Assembly (NCBI GenBank): GCA_030686995.1
Contig: CM060698.1
Coordinates: 141,937,106 to 142,001,105, forward strand
Direction: 5' to 3'
From: Artemisia argyi
Lineage: Eukaryota; Streptophyta; Magnoliopsida; Asterales; Asteraceae
DNA length: 64,000 nucleotides
The position numbers were made by a program, and so were the translations under genes. The notes under the pieces were generated by a model that was not told the DNA's origin, searched no databases, and saw only the letters and a program-made list of their open reading frames with translations. How positions within the stretch are numbered: position 1 is the first letter of the stretch; each line of letters opens with the position of its first letter. Below, piece after piece: positions 25,746 to 37,967 of this stretch.

Positions 25746-26916
25746 AATGCACAATGGTGTCGTGCAGTGACCCATTTTGAAGTTTGGATGTATTTTAGTG
25801 TAACCAAAGTCTAGACCATTTAAACTTTTATGGACCTAATTGCTATCCTTGTCTGATAAAATAACTTTTTATGGTCCATTTGTGCTTGACACTATACTTT
25901 TTATGTTGAACACGAACTCACAGTGCAACACATCTCTATAGCTAAGGTCAATTATTCACACTTGTTCACTCATCTGAGCTTCACTTGTGTTTTCGGTTTA
26001 CTTTTGCACCAACTTGTATAACTAATCACCTACTGTTTAGTCTACTTCTATCATATCAAATACAAAATATACTTTCGTACTTTTATCTTGGGAAATCGCA
26101 CACTCAGCAGTTGATGATCCATGGTTTGGCAATGTGAATGTTGGGGTAGCAAACTAATCACAGGCCTATTGGTTTAATGTTTACCCCAGTATACCTGCAT
26201 AAAAAGTAATGCAACTGTAGTCTGTTTTTTGGTTGTGACCTGTAGCAAACGCAAATTCTCATGTGAATATAAGTTTGTGTCCCTTGAAGAAATGCTGTAT
26301 TTGGGCATGTTTAAACGGGGTTCCATCTGTTTCTAGCAAGTTCCCGTTTTGTATTTCTTTGACGGGCATATTTGATTTTGTATTATGCTTTTGGCAATTA
26401 GGTGCCCAGGAGGTTGCATAAATATTATACTGGATGAAAAGGAAAATATATGATGCTGACAGAAGCTATACTTGTCGAGATACAAGACTGATTGATATCG
26501 GCTCCTTGTGTGGGTTACACTATTTTCAGCCAACTCTTGTCCCGTTTTATACCGTAACAATTACGTGAAATCAATTGTTTATAACGTAACAATTATGTGA
26601 ACAAGTACACTAGCACAATGTTTGAAATGGTCTCTCATAATTATACACTTCAACAATTGTGCCAGGGTGTTGTATACTTCAAATAGCAACAAAACCGAAA
26701 AGATTGTAGTCTTTTAGTATTCCACAAATGGTGCTAAACAAACCCTAAAAATCTATAACTCAACTACAATACAATGAGCAGTGCAAGCTCCAAACGTGTT
26801 CTCAGGAATTCCTATAATTTTCAACATATATGTGTACAGTCATGAGCATCTGCATTTACCCACCTAGTATTTTTAGCAGGCTACTTGTACAACAGATGTA
26901 AGTCGACCAAAAATCA
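25746..26916. other. Spacer between L1 remnant and shikimate kinase 3' end
   Basis: No supported gene. It contains the probable shikimate kinase 3' UTR at its right end. Confidence 0.45.
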
Positions 26917-29900
26917 TCATTCTTTCTTCAAGTACTCTTCGATTTGGATGAGCGCCTGCCAAATACATGTGATGAACTTGACATGAGAAATTGCAATGTT
27001 AGACCTAACATATAGTTTAGGCTAAATGTGTAAATTGTTCTTCCAAACAGGAAAATATCATGTGTGTACCACAAACAATATCAATTTAACTTTCACAATG
27101 CAAATTGAAAAATTTAAATTTAATATACACATTTTCCAGTAGAAAGCCTAATATATATTTTTTTATCATTATTTTATTTTCAGAGAAGCATAAAGCGTAA
27201 CAATTCTTGTGGAGCTACATGAAACTTAAAGCGACTTTAAGTGTACACCTGAGAATCATATGCTTTTTGTTAGCATCCCTTGCAGTCTAGTTGTCTATTT
27301 ATATAGTATTGCTGCAGTTTTACTATATACGTAAATTATTAATTATGTATGTTTGTGTGTGAGAGAGAGAGAGACCTCAATGGCGATTTGAGTTGGATTA
27401 ACACTACATACATCTTGATGTCCCAACTTTGACGCAATACCTGCAAAGGGTTATTTCCGTTACATATTCAGCATCTTACAAGTACCAGTAAACTAGTAAA
27501 ACCCAGGAAAATAACTTTTGAAGAGATACTAGTAAAAACTAAAAAGCATAGTATATACATACGTTCCAAAGAGACCGTCACTTGAGCATTGCTGTAAGCC
27601 TCACTCCTTTCTTCCCAAAGCTTACACAGTCGCTTGAAAGTCTAGACATATCATGAAAATGAAGTATAAATATAATATGCATACATATATACCATACAAA
27701 GTTTCAAACTTGTTTTCAAATTTTAGCATGCAAGACAAATATGTACTTGTGTGTAAGCGTCGCCAGATCCATGATGCAAAAGCGGGCGAGAAGCAGTACC
27801 AATAGCAGTTAATCTTTTTGCTAATGCATCCAAAGGTACATCTATAAAGATACTAACACCCTTTTGCATGTACTTCCTGACAATAAAAATATATTAGTGA
27901 TAATTCAACCATAATGGATGCCTTTTACAAGAGAAGAGATATAAATAAACATCTAATGTCATACCAATTGATAGGTCGTATAACAGCACCCCCACCCGTC
28001 GAAATAACAAGTCTACGCATTGATGACAGCTTATGAAGTACCTCAGTCTAAAGATAATGATAAAAATAGCATTATAAAATATAAACCTATATAACGTAAA
28101 TGATAGCCATAGAATACAACTTACCTCGTTATCTCTGAAATAGCTCTCACCACGGTGCTTAAAGATGTCGGCAACTGCAGTTCCTCCAGCAGCCTGTTCT
28201 ATTAGTTTGTCACTGCAGTCATCAAAAACATGGATGTTATTTAACTGAAAGGCAATTCAATGTATGGTTAATTGAGTAAAGAGTGTGGACTCATATCTTC
28301 AGATTTGAGATCGAGTTTAAAGCTACATATACACAAGTAATCATACCACAAACCTGTCGATAAAAGAATAACCAAGCACTTCTGACAAGATCTGGCCAAT
28401 TGTTGTTTTCCCGGATCCCATCATTCCTGAATCATATAATATATGTGAGCGAGATAATACGTCTTGAAAATTTGAAGACAAAAAATGTCGCTAGAACTGA
28501 CCTACAAGATAAATACACCTTCCACTCAGACATGGCTCAATCTCTTCAGACTTCTTCTACAATTTCAAAAATCTCTCAGTAAATTAATAGAAGTTGCTTA
28601 ATACAGTTTATAAACACATATTTTGTAAATTTACAATTTACATTCAATGAAATTTAAGTTATGTGACTTGCAGCTCCATAATAACCAATTTAATTCTCTT
28701 TCTGAAAATATTTTTGTAAGTATAAAGCTTAAACAGCATACAGTTAAGAAAATACAAAACGTTTCAGTAGTGAGAAATGAGAGCCCATAAGTCTCCCATG
28801 TATATTTGAATTCGAAAACAATGAACATAGGATACCTGTAATAGCAGATCTTCCTCAGTAGTAGAGGTTTCAGATTCAAGTATTGAAGCTGCAAGACGAA
28901 ATTGAAAAGGATGTCAATACCAATAAATTTCTTACATTTTGTAAAAAATCGGTTCTTAAAATTTTAACAACTAGATCATTGCACGAAGTTCATCGATTAA
29001 AGGGGGAAGAAGGGGGGGGGGGGGGACCCCTTAAATCTTCTTTAGATCTCTCCCTTAAATAAAAAAATGGCACACGCGTAGGCTCGTAGCTTCCTCTAAA
29101 AGCCACAAAAGCATTGGCATTGTTAATGACAATGTACGTCTCTTTTTACTATTGTTTTTACTATTAGATGCCACATTGCATCTGTTGGGGGAAGGTGGAA
29201 AAGTCAACAGTTGCTGGCCCTTTAAAATAGTATCGGAAATCTGCCGACTTGCTTAGATGTTCAATAAGGTAGACTTTGTAGATAGCCTTCTGGAATTAAT
29301 GAAAGCAGTTAATCTTTCTAAAGAGCCTAGAAAAACTAAGATTCTGTTTTTAAGGTTTAGTTTTAGTATACAAATTCACAAAATAGCAGCTTAGACAGCT
29401 TGTTTACAAATCTGCAAATACTATATGCTATGTTATAGGAGTAAATTGGTGATGTAGAAGCCTAGATCATAATGACCTCCATCTTCAAAGCACATAGATA
29501 CAAATATGCGATATAGTATGTGAGTGGGAAACGGCATCAGCCTATATTGTTTACATATATTGGCAGTGTTTTCTGTAATCAATATTGCCCCTATGATAAC
29601 TAATACTTGGCCACGAGCATAGAGAAGTGAAGACAATGAAAAGGGGACCAAATATTCTATACTGTAAGCTTAATGAGATATATTCATGTTCTTCTTTCGG
29701 TGCTTGTGACTTTTAACTGTCTCAGCAATCAAGGATCTACTATTGTACCCATAAGACTAGAACTGTTATACTGCTACTTTAGTCCAAACAAAGCAAACTA
29801 ATTTGGACACAAAAACTTCAATACTTTTCATGCATTTATTCCTTTGAATATGACATTGATCATACACCCTGACACGCCAATTAGTACAACTGGACTAGGA

Positions 29901-30125
29901 CAAAGTACCTGGAAAGTTCTGAGAAGTGCATGGAACCTTTAACCTCGCTGCTCTATGCCCAATTGCTGGTTTTATAGTTCCAAAATGATCACATTTAAGC
30001 ATATTAACTCTTTTCGTTTTCTCAAACCTAGTAGATAACCTCATGGAACTGCTCATTGTTGGAAGAGTGTTATCTGAACTAATCCATGTCGTCAAATGCA
30101 AGCCTTGGATAATTTTGGCCTCCAT
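26917..30125 (-). CDS. SK: Shikimate kinase, plastid
   Basis: Phosphorylates shikimate at O-3 with ATP, the fifth step of the plastid shikimate pathway toward aromatic amino acids. Ten coding exons (minus): 29909-30125, 28836-28888, 28502-28556, 28354-28426, 28125-28212, 27965-28047, 27747-27876, 27563-27641, 27376-27440 and 26917-26955. All are GT-AG and in phase, giving 293 aa. The first exon is a Ser/Thr/Arg-rich transit peptide. The Walker A GMMGSGKT is at about residues 109-116, followed by FIDSDKLIE with the shikimate/Mg-binding Asp, YFRDNE with the substrate Arg, and [23 protein letters not shown] precedes the lid region GTASRPLL. A 5'-UTR intron (about 30225-30765) is suggested by a donor at 30764-30765 and an acceptor at 30225-30226. 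Intron 1 contains a G14-type run (29012-29026). Very secure. Confidence 0.95.
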
Positions 30126-30224
30126 TTCTTCTACGCTTCAAAATCCAACAAATCAGGATTTCTCTAAATACGGATAACCTTATACTTTTCACACCCGCAC
30201 AATCAGCCCTTCTGATAAGCAAGC

Positions 30225-30765
30225 CTACAAAATGACAGAAGTTGAGAATTATACCGTATGCAAAAAGGCTATTAGGCTAATAACCTCAACACTCATTTTA
30301 ACAATATCATAATCACAGTCATAACAAAATTCTCCTTTCTAAAGCATATCTGAGATATATAGCTAAGCCGCCTTCTATCATTAAGGGTTGCAAGGCTAAA
30401 TATCATAAATTCCTAGCTCGGGATACATATTGGTTTCACATTGTGTAATCTATTACATATCCTCGAAACAAAATGAAACGCCGAGACAAATTGCTAACCT
30501 ATGCATTTTTCCAATTATACAACGTATGACATCCCTATAAAAGCCAATTTTTATTATTTTTTTTATTGTTATTATTCAAAAAAAAAAAAAAAAAAAAAAA
30601 AAATCCTATTCAATTAAAACCCATTTCAGTATTTTTGTACCCAAAATCATACTAATTTCCTTTCAATTGAACAGAAAGAAAACATGGCATCAAAATTATT
30701 TCTACAAACATGCAAATTAATACTACAAATAAAAACTAAAACGAAATGGTAAGAATATAGGATAC
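30225..30765 (-). other. Probable 5'-UTR intron of shikimate kinase
   Basis: Minus-strand CAGCAG|GTATCC donor and TTTTGTAG|GC acceptor bracket an AT-rich stretch with a poly(A) run (30578-30603). The leader exon would lie at about 30766 upward. Confidence 0.55.
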
Positions 30766-30849
30766 CTGCTGGGCGCAAAGAATTGGTGGAAATGGAACTA
30801 TATTATTATACCTAACAAGCAGATTGAAGATTTAATTTGAATGTTTATA

Positions 30850-31164
30850 TATATTGTGTGTGTGTGTTTGGTGAGTTTTATTTTGAGCTTCATCCTACCA
30901 ACCCCCACACCCACCAAACTCTCCCATTTTTATATATATTTTTTCGAGTTAAATAAATAGGAAGATAAGAAAATAATCAAAATCACATGTGAAAATGGAT
31001 GCATTTTTATTCAAATTTTTTCTTCATAAATAAAATATATTGTTATAATTACTTCTTTTTTTTTTATTTTAATTATTCTTATTGGATTCCTTCTCATTCT
31101 TTCAAAAGGTTATTTATATCCGACTTAACTTAATAATTGCATATATACTCTTTCTAAACCTTCA

Positions 31165-31243
<79 letters not shown>

Positions 31244-31405
31244 TTCTAAACCTATATTAAATCATATATATCAAAATAATTACTGGTATTTAATATAATT
31301 TTAAATTCTAAATATGATAATTATAAGTTAAAATTGCAACAACCTTATTTGTTTTAAAGATAGGATGTCCCTAGGTTAAAATGAATTAGATAACCAAAAC
31401 AATAT
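30850..31405. other. Spacer with long TA microsatellite
   Basis: No gene. Contains a TG run (near 30855-30868) and a (TA)n tract of about 72 bp (31169-31240). Confidence 0.6.
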
Positions 31406-31415
31406 ATAAAGACAA

Positions 31416-31644
31416 GAGGTGAGTTATTTTTAAGGACTAAGTTTTTGTTGCATACTGAGGGATCATCCATCTATTTTGATCTAATTGTGGGATTAACACA
31501 AGATTTATTATGGAAACCTAAGTCCATGTATATATTTATTTATTTTTTTTTTATTTATTTTTTTGTCTTTGTCTTCCTTATTTATTCACTTTTTTTAAAC
31601 AATTTTTTTTTTACATTTTTTGAATCACGTTTTCTTGGATCAAT

Positions 31645-31677
<33 letters not shown>

Positions 31678-34600
31678 CATTTTTTTAATCACGTTATTAA
31701 ATCAAGTTTTTTTTTTTTTTGTTTTTTTTGAATCACGTTAATTTAAATCAATTTTTTTTAATATATAAATTCACGTTTTTCACTTTATTACGTTTTCGTC
31801 CGTTTTTGTCTCTTATCACATGTTTATATACGTTTTCAGACATTTTTATCCGTTTTCATACGTTTTCGCCTGTGACGTTTTTATAGGTTTTTATCCGTTT
31901 TTTACGTTTTCGCCTGTTTTCAAACGTTTTCGTCCGTTTTCATACGTTTTCGTCCGTTTTTGTCCGTTTTCACACGTTTATATACGTTTTCATCTGTTTT
32001 TATACGATTTTGACCGTTTTCATACGTTTTTGTCCGTTTTTATACGTTTCATCCGTTTTCATACGTTTTCGTCCGTTTTTTCACCTTTTCGGGAGTTTTT
32101 TTTTACGTTTTCGTCAACTTTTATACATTTTCGTCCGTTTTTATACGTTTTCCTTTGCTTTTTATCCGTTTTCATACGTTTTCGTCCGTTTTTATATGAT
32201 TTTGTCCGTTTTTATACGTTTCCGTCCGTTTTATACGTTTTTGTCTGTTTTCATACGTTTTCATCTATTTTCGTCCGTTTTCATACGTTTTCGTCCGTTT
32301 TCGGACGTTTTCAACCGTTTTCATTCATTTTTATACATATTTGTCCGTTTTTAAACGTCTTCATCCGTTTTCATATGTATTTGTCCATTTTCTTACGTTT
32401 TCGTCTATTTTTAAATGCTTTCGGCCGTTTTCAGATGTTTTCATACGTTTCTGAATATCAAAAGTATTATTCTTTGATACTCAAAATATCACAAGTGATA
32501 TTCTGAATATCACAAGTTATTTTCAACTAATGTTTTGTAACATGAAAATCACTTGTGATATTCAATCACAAATAATATTCAGAAAATCACAAGTGATATT
32601 CAAAAAATCAAGAGTGATATTCAAAAAATCATAACTGATATTATAAATATCACAAGTGATATTCTGAATATCACTTGTGATTTTCTGAATATCACTTGTG
32701 ATATTCTGAATATCACAGAATATCACTTGTGATATTCAGAAAATCACAAGTGATATTCAGAATATCACTTGTAATATTCATAATATCACGTGTGATTTTT
32801 CATGTTATAAATCATTAATTAAAAATCACTTGTTATATTTAGAATATCACAAGTGATATTCTGAATATTACAAATAATATTCTGCATATCACAAGTGATT
32901 TTCAACTAAAGTTTTGTAACATGAAAGTCACTTGTGATATTCGGAATATCACAAGTGATATTTAGAAAATTACAAGTAATATTCAGAATATCACAAGTGA
33001 TTTTCACGTTTTTTTTAATTCGTTTTTTTTTTTTTTTTTTTCACTTTCATACGTTTTCATGTTATTATCACTTGTTATATTTAGAATATCACAAGTGATA
33101 TTCTGAATATTACAAATAATATTCTGAATATCACAAGTGATTTTCAACTAATGTTTTGTAACATGAAAATCACACGTGATATTCTGATATCACGTGTGAT
33201 TGTCATGTTATAAAGCATTAATTGAAAATCACTTGTTATATTTAGAATATCACAAGTGATATTCTGAATATTACAAATAATATTCTGAATATCACAAGTG
33301 ATTTTCAACTAATGTTTTGTAATATGAAAATCACTTGTGATACTCTGAATATCACAAGTGATATTCACGTTTTTTATAATTCGCATTTTTTTTTCACTTT
33401 CATACGTTTTCGTTCGTTTTCATACGTTTTTATACATTTCTGAATATTACAATTGATATTCTTAATATCACAAGTGATATTTTGAAGATCACAGAAAATC
33501 ACTTGTGATATTAAGAATATCAATTGTGATATTCAGAAACGTATAAAAACTAACAAAAACATAAGAAAAAGAACGAATACGTATGAAAGCATAAAAACAC
33601 GCCTGAAAACGGATGAAAACGTATGAAAAATTAATGAAAATTGACGAAAACGTATAAAAACTGCCAAAATCGTATAAAAACTTTTGAAAACGTATGAAAA
33701 CAGACGAAAACATTTGAAAACAGACAAAAGTACATAAAAACGGACGAAAACGTTTATGAACTTATGAAAACGGATAAAAACGGATGAAAACCATATAAAA
33801 ACAGACAAAAACGTCTAAAAATGAGCGAAAACATGTAAAAACAGACGAAAACGTCAAAAAACATGCGAAAATTTAAAAAAAACAGACGAAAACATATAAA
33901 AATGGATAAAAACGCCTGAAAACGTATAAAAACTATCGAAAATGTATGAAATGGACGAAAACGTTTAAAAAGGACAAAAATGTACAAAAACGGACAAAAA
34001 TGGACAAAAACGTCTGAGTATCACAGAATATCACTTGTGATATTCAGAAACGTATGAAAACGTCTAAAAATGGCATAAATTTTTTTTAAAACGGACGAAA
34101 ACCTATGTAAATGGACAAAAACGTAAGAAAACAGGCGAATATGTAGAAAAAACGGATGAAAACATCTGAACATGTACAAAAACGTCTGAAAATAGACGAA
34201 AATAGAAGAAAACGCGTGAAAATAGACGAAAACAAATGTAAACGTATGAAAATGGACAAAATCGTGTAAAAACGGATGAAAACGTATATAATCGTATGAA
34301 AACGTATAAAAACGGACGAAAATGACTGAAAACGTATATAAACAGATGAAAACGTTTGAAAACGGACAAAAATCGAAGGAAAAAAATGTGAATTAAAAAA
34401 AATAAAGAAAGATAGAAGATTGGAAAAAAAGACAAAAAAAAATAGAAAACAAAAAAGAAAACAAAAAAGAAACAAAGAAAAGAAAAAAAAAAAACAATGC
34501 AGCGTAAAAAAGACAAAAAAAATAGAAAGAAAAAAAATGAAAGAAAGAAAGAAAAATGAATAATTAAAAAAGACAAAAAGACAAAGAAAAAGGAAAAAAA

Positions 34601-34704
34601 AACATGGACTTAGGTTAATCCCACCATTAGATTAATTTAGATGGATGACGGGGATTTGTCACTTAGTATGTAACAAAAAACTAGTCCCTAAATGAACTTT
34701 TCTC
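31416..34704. mobile_element. 3.29-kb foldback element (Mutator-like by target duplication)
   Basis: Flanked by perfect 10-bp repeats ATAAAGACAA at 31406-31415 and 34705-34714; 9-10 bp is the Mutator-like range. The ends are long inverted repeats (GGACTAAGTTTTTGTTGCAT left; reverse complement of right GGGACTAGTTTTTTGTTACA; then GGGATTAAC and CTAAGTCCATG in both). Inside, the left arm (about 31790-32455) is an array of about 20-bp units of the TACGTTTTCGTCCGTTTTCA type, and the right arm (about 33535-34380) is the inverse of that array. The centre (about 32456-33534) is an array of palindromic AATATCACAAGTGATATTC units. No transposase is present. Long open frames across the arrays merely translate the repeats. 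Confidence 0.85.
32456..33534. repeat. Palindromic ATCACAAGTGAT array at the centre of the foldback
   Basis: Dozens of copies of ATATCACAAGTGATATTCTGA and its variants, each nearly self-complementary. They are separated by three longer repeats containing TTTTCAACTAATGTTTTGTAA (near 32521, 33146 and 33302). Larger units of about 160-180 bp can be seen, so the array grew in steps. Confidence 0.8.
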
Positions 34705-34803
34705 ATAAAGACAATGTCTAACCTCACAACAAAATTCACCTTATCTTATACCTAATACGAATACGTACATTAAATAAACTCTTCAAATATAATCATAATA
34801 GTT

Positions 34804-35084
34804 AGAGTAAATTGCAAAAATCGTCCTTGTGGTTTGGCCAAATTACATGTTTCGTCTTTATGGTTCATTAAGTAAAAAAAACCGTCCTTATTTTGCACTG
34901 TTACGTGCACTTTTAGTCCTTCGTCATTGCAAAAATCGTCCTTGTGGTTTGCCAAATTTCACTGATGAAGGACCAAAAGTGCACATAACAGTGCAAAATA
35001 AAGACGATTTTTGCACTTTATGTACCACAAGGACGAAACATGCAATTTGACCAAACCACAAGGACGGTTTTTGCAATTTACTCT
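34804..35084. mobile_element. 281-bp long-TIR MITE
   Basis: The ends AGAGTAAATTGCAAAAATCG and its inverted copy CGGTTTTTGCAATTTACTCT begin arms of over 100 bp (CGTCCTTGTGGTTTGG in both). Flanking repeats AATAGTT at 34797-34803 and 35085-35091 (7 bp). Internal GTGCACTTTTAGTCCTTC is also mirrored. Probably Mutator-like or a related TIR class. Confidence 0.8.
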
Positions 35085-35091
35085 AATAGTT

Positions 35092-35530
35092 ATATATTAT
35101 ACATCACAGATATATATTGTTGCCAACGAGTTTATAAATAAAGAAAAAAATATTTTTTATTTTTTATTTTTTTTATAATTATGATTTTCATGTACTCTAG
35201 AGTTATAAATTTAAATTATTTGGATAAATATGACATATTTAAGGTGTAGGAAGAATATATATGTAATTCTAAATTTAGGTTGGATATATATTCAATTTGT
35301 AAGTCTTTAGAAGAATATATATATATAATTAAAAGTTTAAGTTAGATAAATATACAATTTTAAACTTTTGCATGAATATATATGCAATTCTCCCCATTTT
35401 TGGATGCAACTACCTATTGTTATAACTTTCAGGAATTACACTCTTGACCCTCATTTCACTTTTTTGCATTATTTGTCATAACTTTTGATACCTTTTCCTA
35501 GTGTAATGTTTTATGCTCCAATTTTAAATA
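35092..35530. other. AT-rich spacer
   Basis: No gene. Repeated ATATATGCAATT/ATATATACAATT phrases occur. Confidence 0.45.
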
Positions 35531-35709
35531 GAGTAGGATTCTCTAAAGTTCAACAATAAACTTAATAGGTAAAGTTGTGATTTGTGTGAGTGTAAATTTG
35601 AATTACAATAAAATAAATGTTTTGTGATGATGACCCACTTTTATTTTTACTCACACAAATCACAACTTTACCTATCAAGTTCATTTTTGAACTTTAGAGG
35701 ATCCTACTC
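35531..35709. repeat. 179-bp foldback MITE
   Basis: The left arm GAGTAGGATTCTCTAAAGTTC is mirrored by GAACTTTAGAGGATCCTACTC at the right, and AGGTAAAGTTGTGATTTGTG is mirrored by CACAAATCACAACTTTACCT. The arms cover nearly all of the element. Confidence 0.75.
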
Positions 35710-36154
35710 CTGATTAAATGTTGCACAAATGAAGTACTTGCTAAAATGAAAAGGATGGATGAAGTAGTTAGGTTACCCAAGTGGTGGCCCAGGTCATCCA
35801 CTGTCACGTCAGATTTCTCTCTCCGGCGACCAGACATGACCCAAGTGACACAATGTGACCGATTTTTTTATTTATTTATTTTTTTATTTTTTTATTATTT
35901 TTAATTCAAACATTTTAAGCAACAAATTTAAAATTTATTAAAAGTAAAAAACATTACAACACTAAATCAAATAAACATTACGTAAATTATTAAAATAAAC
36001 ATTAAAAAGATCACACAAATTCTTCATTGTCTTCCTCATCGTCACTACCGTCTTCGCCTTCATTCTCTTGATTGACATGATGTCTACGATTTCTCCAAAT
36101 GTGTTCGATCAAATCAGATTTTAAGTGTAGATGAGTTGATGCGTCCTGGATCTC

Positions 36155-37281
36155 CTAAGTAACTACTAAAGATTCTTCAAATGTTCTTAAGGGATCGTGT
36201 GGTTGATGTCCCTCATTTTCGAACCATGTAGGACATATCCTCCGCTGCTTGTGTTGAATGATCATATTATGTAATATGATACATGTATATATAATATCTT
36301 GGAGATCCTGTTTATACAACCCTCGAGCAGGAACTTTAAGCATTTTCCACTTCTTCTTCAACACACCAAAAGCCCGTTCAACATCTTTCCTTGCTGCTTC
36401 GTGTTTCCGCTTGTACAATATTCTTTTTTTCATCACCCGTGGGAGGATTTGAAATGGACTTAATAAGAACCGCCCATTGTGGTATATCTCGTCAGTAAGA
36501 TAATATCATCTTTTATATTGTACATCGTTAGCCTCGAATTCAAGGTCTGGTGCTCTCCCAGATCTGATTCATTGAAAACAAGGGAATGATGTAAAACGTC
36601 TACATCGTTATTCATCCCGCAGACACCAAAGAATGCATGCCAAATCCGTAAATCTTAGGAGGCGACCGCTTCCAATAAAATCAAAGTATTTGGGCAATTC
36701 TCCCACTCCCAACTTGTACAATCAATGCTTCCCATCATCTCAGAAAACCCATGCTTATGCTCATGATGAGCATATAGTCTTTCAAGGTCAGAATACGTAG
36801 GCTTTCGCAAATACTCAACACCATATAACTCCATGATAACATTGCAAAACTTACGGAGACATTCACGGGCTGTTGTTGCAGCTATTGCCAGATTCTCGTC
36901 AAGAGAATTAGGAACGGCCGCGTATCCCAATTGACGAATGGGCGCAGTGCATTTGACCAATGGGCTAATACCAGGTACGACCCTACAATCAGGAGTTTGT
37001 TGAAAATAAGGAGAATAATCGGTTACCTTTCGAACAATTTGTGTGAATAGTTCTCGGCTCATTCGGAACCGCCGAGAGAATGTTCTTTCGTCGAACTGCG
37101 GGTTTTCGGAGAAGTATGCCGCCACTAAACGATTATGAGCACCCGCATGATCCCTACGTATGTACCTTTGTGGAACTTTTGCCTGTGCTGCTTGGTAAGC
37201 TTTCCAAGCAAACTCCGTAAACTCACTCATAACTTCATCATCGTCGAAAGACGAAGAACCAAACAATAGCTCGTAAGACAT
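36155..37281 (-). pseudogene. PIF/Harbinger transposase, inactivated
   Basis: Plant nuclease-type DDE transposase. The N-terminal frame (37281-36655) reads MSYELLFGSSSFDDDEV, then FDERTFSRRFRMSRELFTQI, LGYAAVPNSLDENLAI and MMGSIDCTSWEW, which holds the first catalytic Asp. A stop (TAA in place of a Gln codon, about 36655) follows LLEAVAS, and the segment usually between the WEW and LEAVAS motifs appears deleted. The remnant WHAFFGVCGMNNDVDVL follows at about 36640-36590. The C-terminal block lies in another frame (36436-36155): AARKDVERAFGVLKKKWKML, with the final catalytic Glu in DVERAFG. At least one stop and one frameshift make it non-functional. The MYB-like partner gene and clear TIRs were not found. 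Confidence 0.88.
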
Positions 37282-37355
37282 GGTGAATATGGATGAGAAG
37301 TTGTTTGAAATTGTGTGTTTGAGGTTGGTATTTATATGGATGTAAAGGTTTTGGT

Positions 37356-37400
<45 letters not shown>

Positions 37401-37967
37401 CAAATGGTAAGATTGGATTTTTGTGTGCATTAATATCGGTTGGAAATTCAACCGATTGTGGTTTTTGAAAGAGCTCGACCGATATTTGCTTCTATGTCCA
37501 CATTGGCGACGACTGATTTGGAAATCGGTCGACCACTTTACTCGACCGATTAAATACGTTCCACTGCGTCTAGCCTTATGTAAAAGTGCAATGTTTGAGT
37601 TGATAATTTGATAAATACAGGTTTCTAACTAATACTAAAATCAATCTCAAGACATTCTCTTGTGAAAGGGTCTAATAAAGAAAAATCATTAATCAATAAT
37701 GTATCATGAATAAGAACCAACTGTAAACTGCTTCATTTCAAGCTATAAAACACTGCAACAAAATCGTTATCCTTGAAATGGGACAGCACACGAGTTATAG
37801 ACAAACAATTGTCTGTACACCAATACCTCACAAAATAAAACCAATCTTGCCCCCTAACCGCAAAATAATAAGATTAAACACTTCTATGCATTCATGTATA
37901 TCTCATGTCATCTTCTATCAAGTATATTTCATTTTCTCTTCACTGCCAGATACATGTTACAAGCTCT
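37282..37967. other. Spacer
   Basis: Poly(T) of about 40 bp (37360-37400), a stretch with several CGACCGAT words (37440-37560), and the probable 3' UTR of the following TPR gene. No other gene is seen. Confidence 0.45.

Noticed and set aside
28631..28894. 87-codon minus frame within the shikimate kinase gene
   Set aside because: Mostly intron sequence in the wrong frame; the true exon 28836-28888 uses another frame.
31820..32506. 228-residue open frame rich in RFHTFSSVF phrases
   Set aside because: It is the translation of the 20-bp repeat array in the foldback arm. Similar frames exist on the opposite strand of the other arm (33489-34576).
32456..33534. CRISPR-like array
   Set aside because: Units are contiguous, palindromic and lack unique spacers, and the genome is eukaryotic; it is a foldback core.
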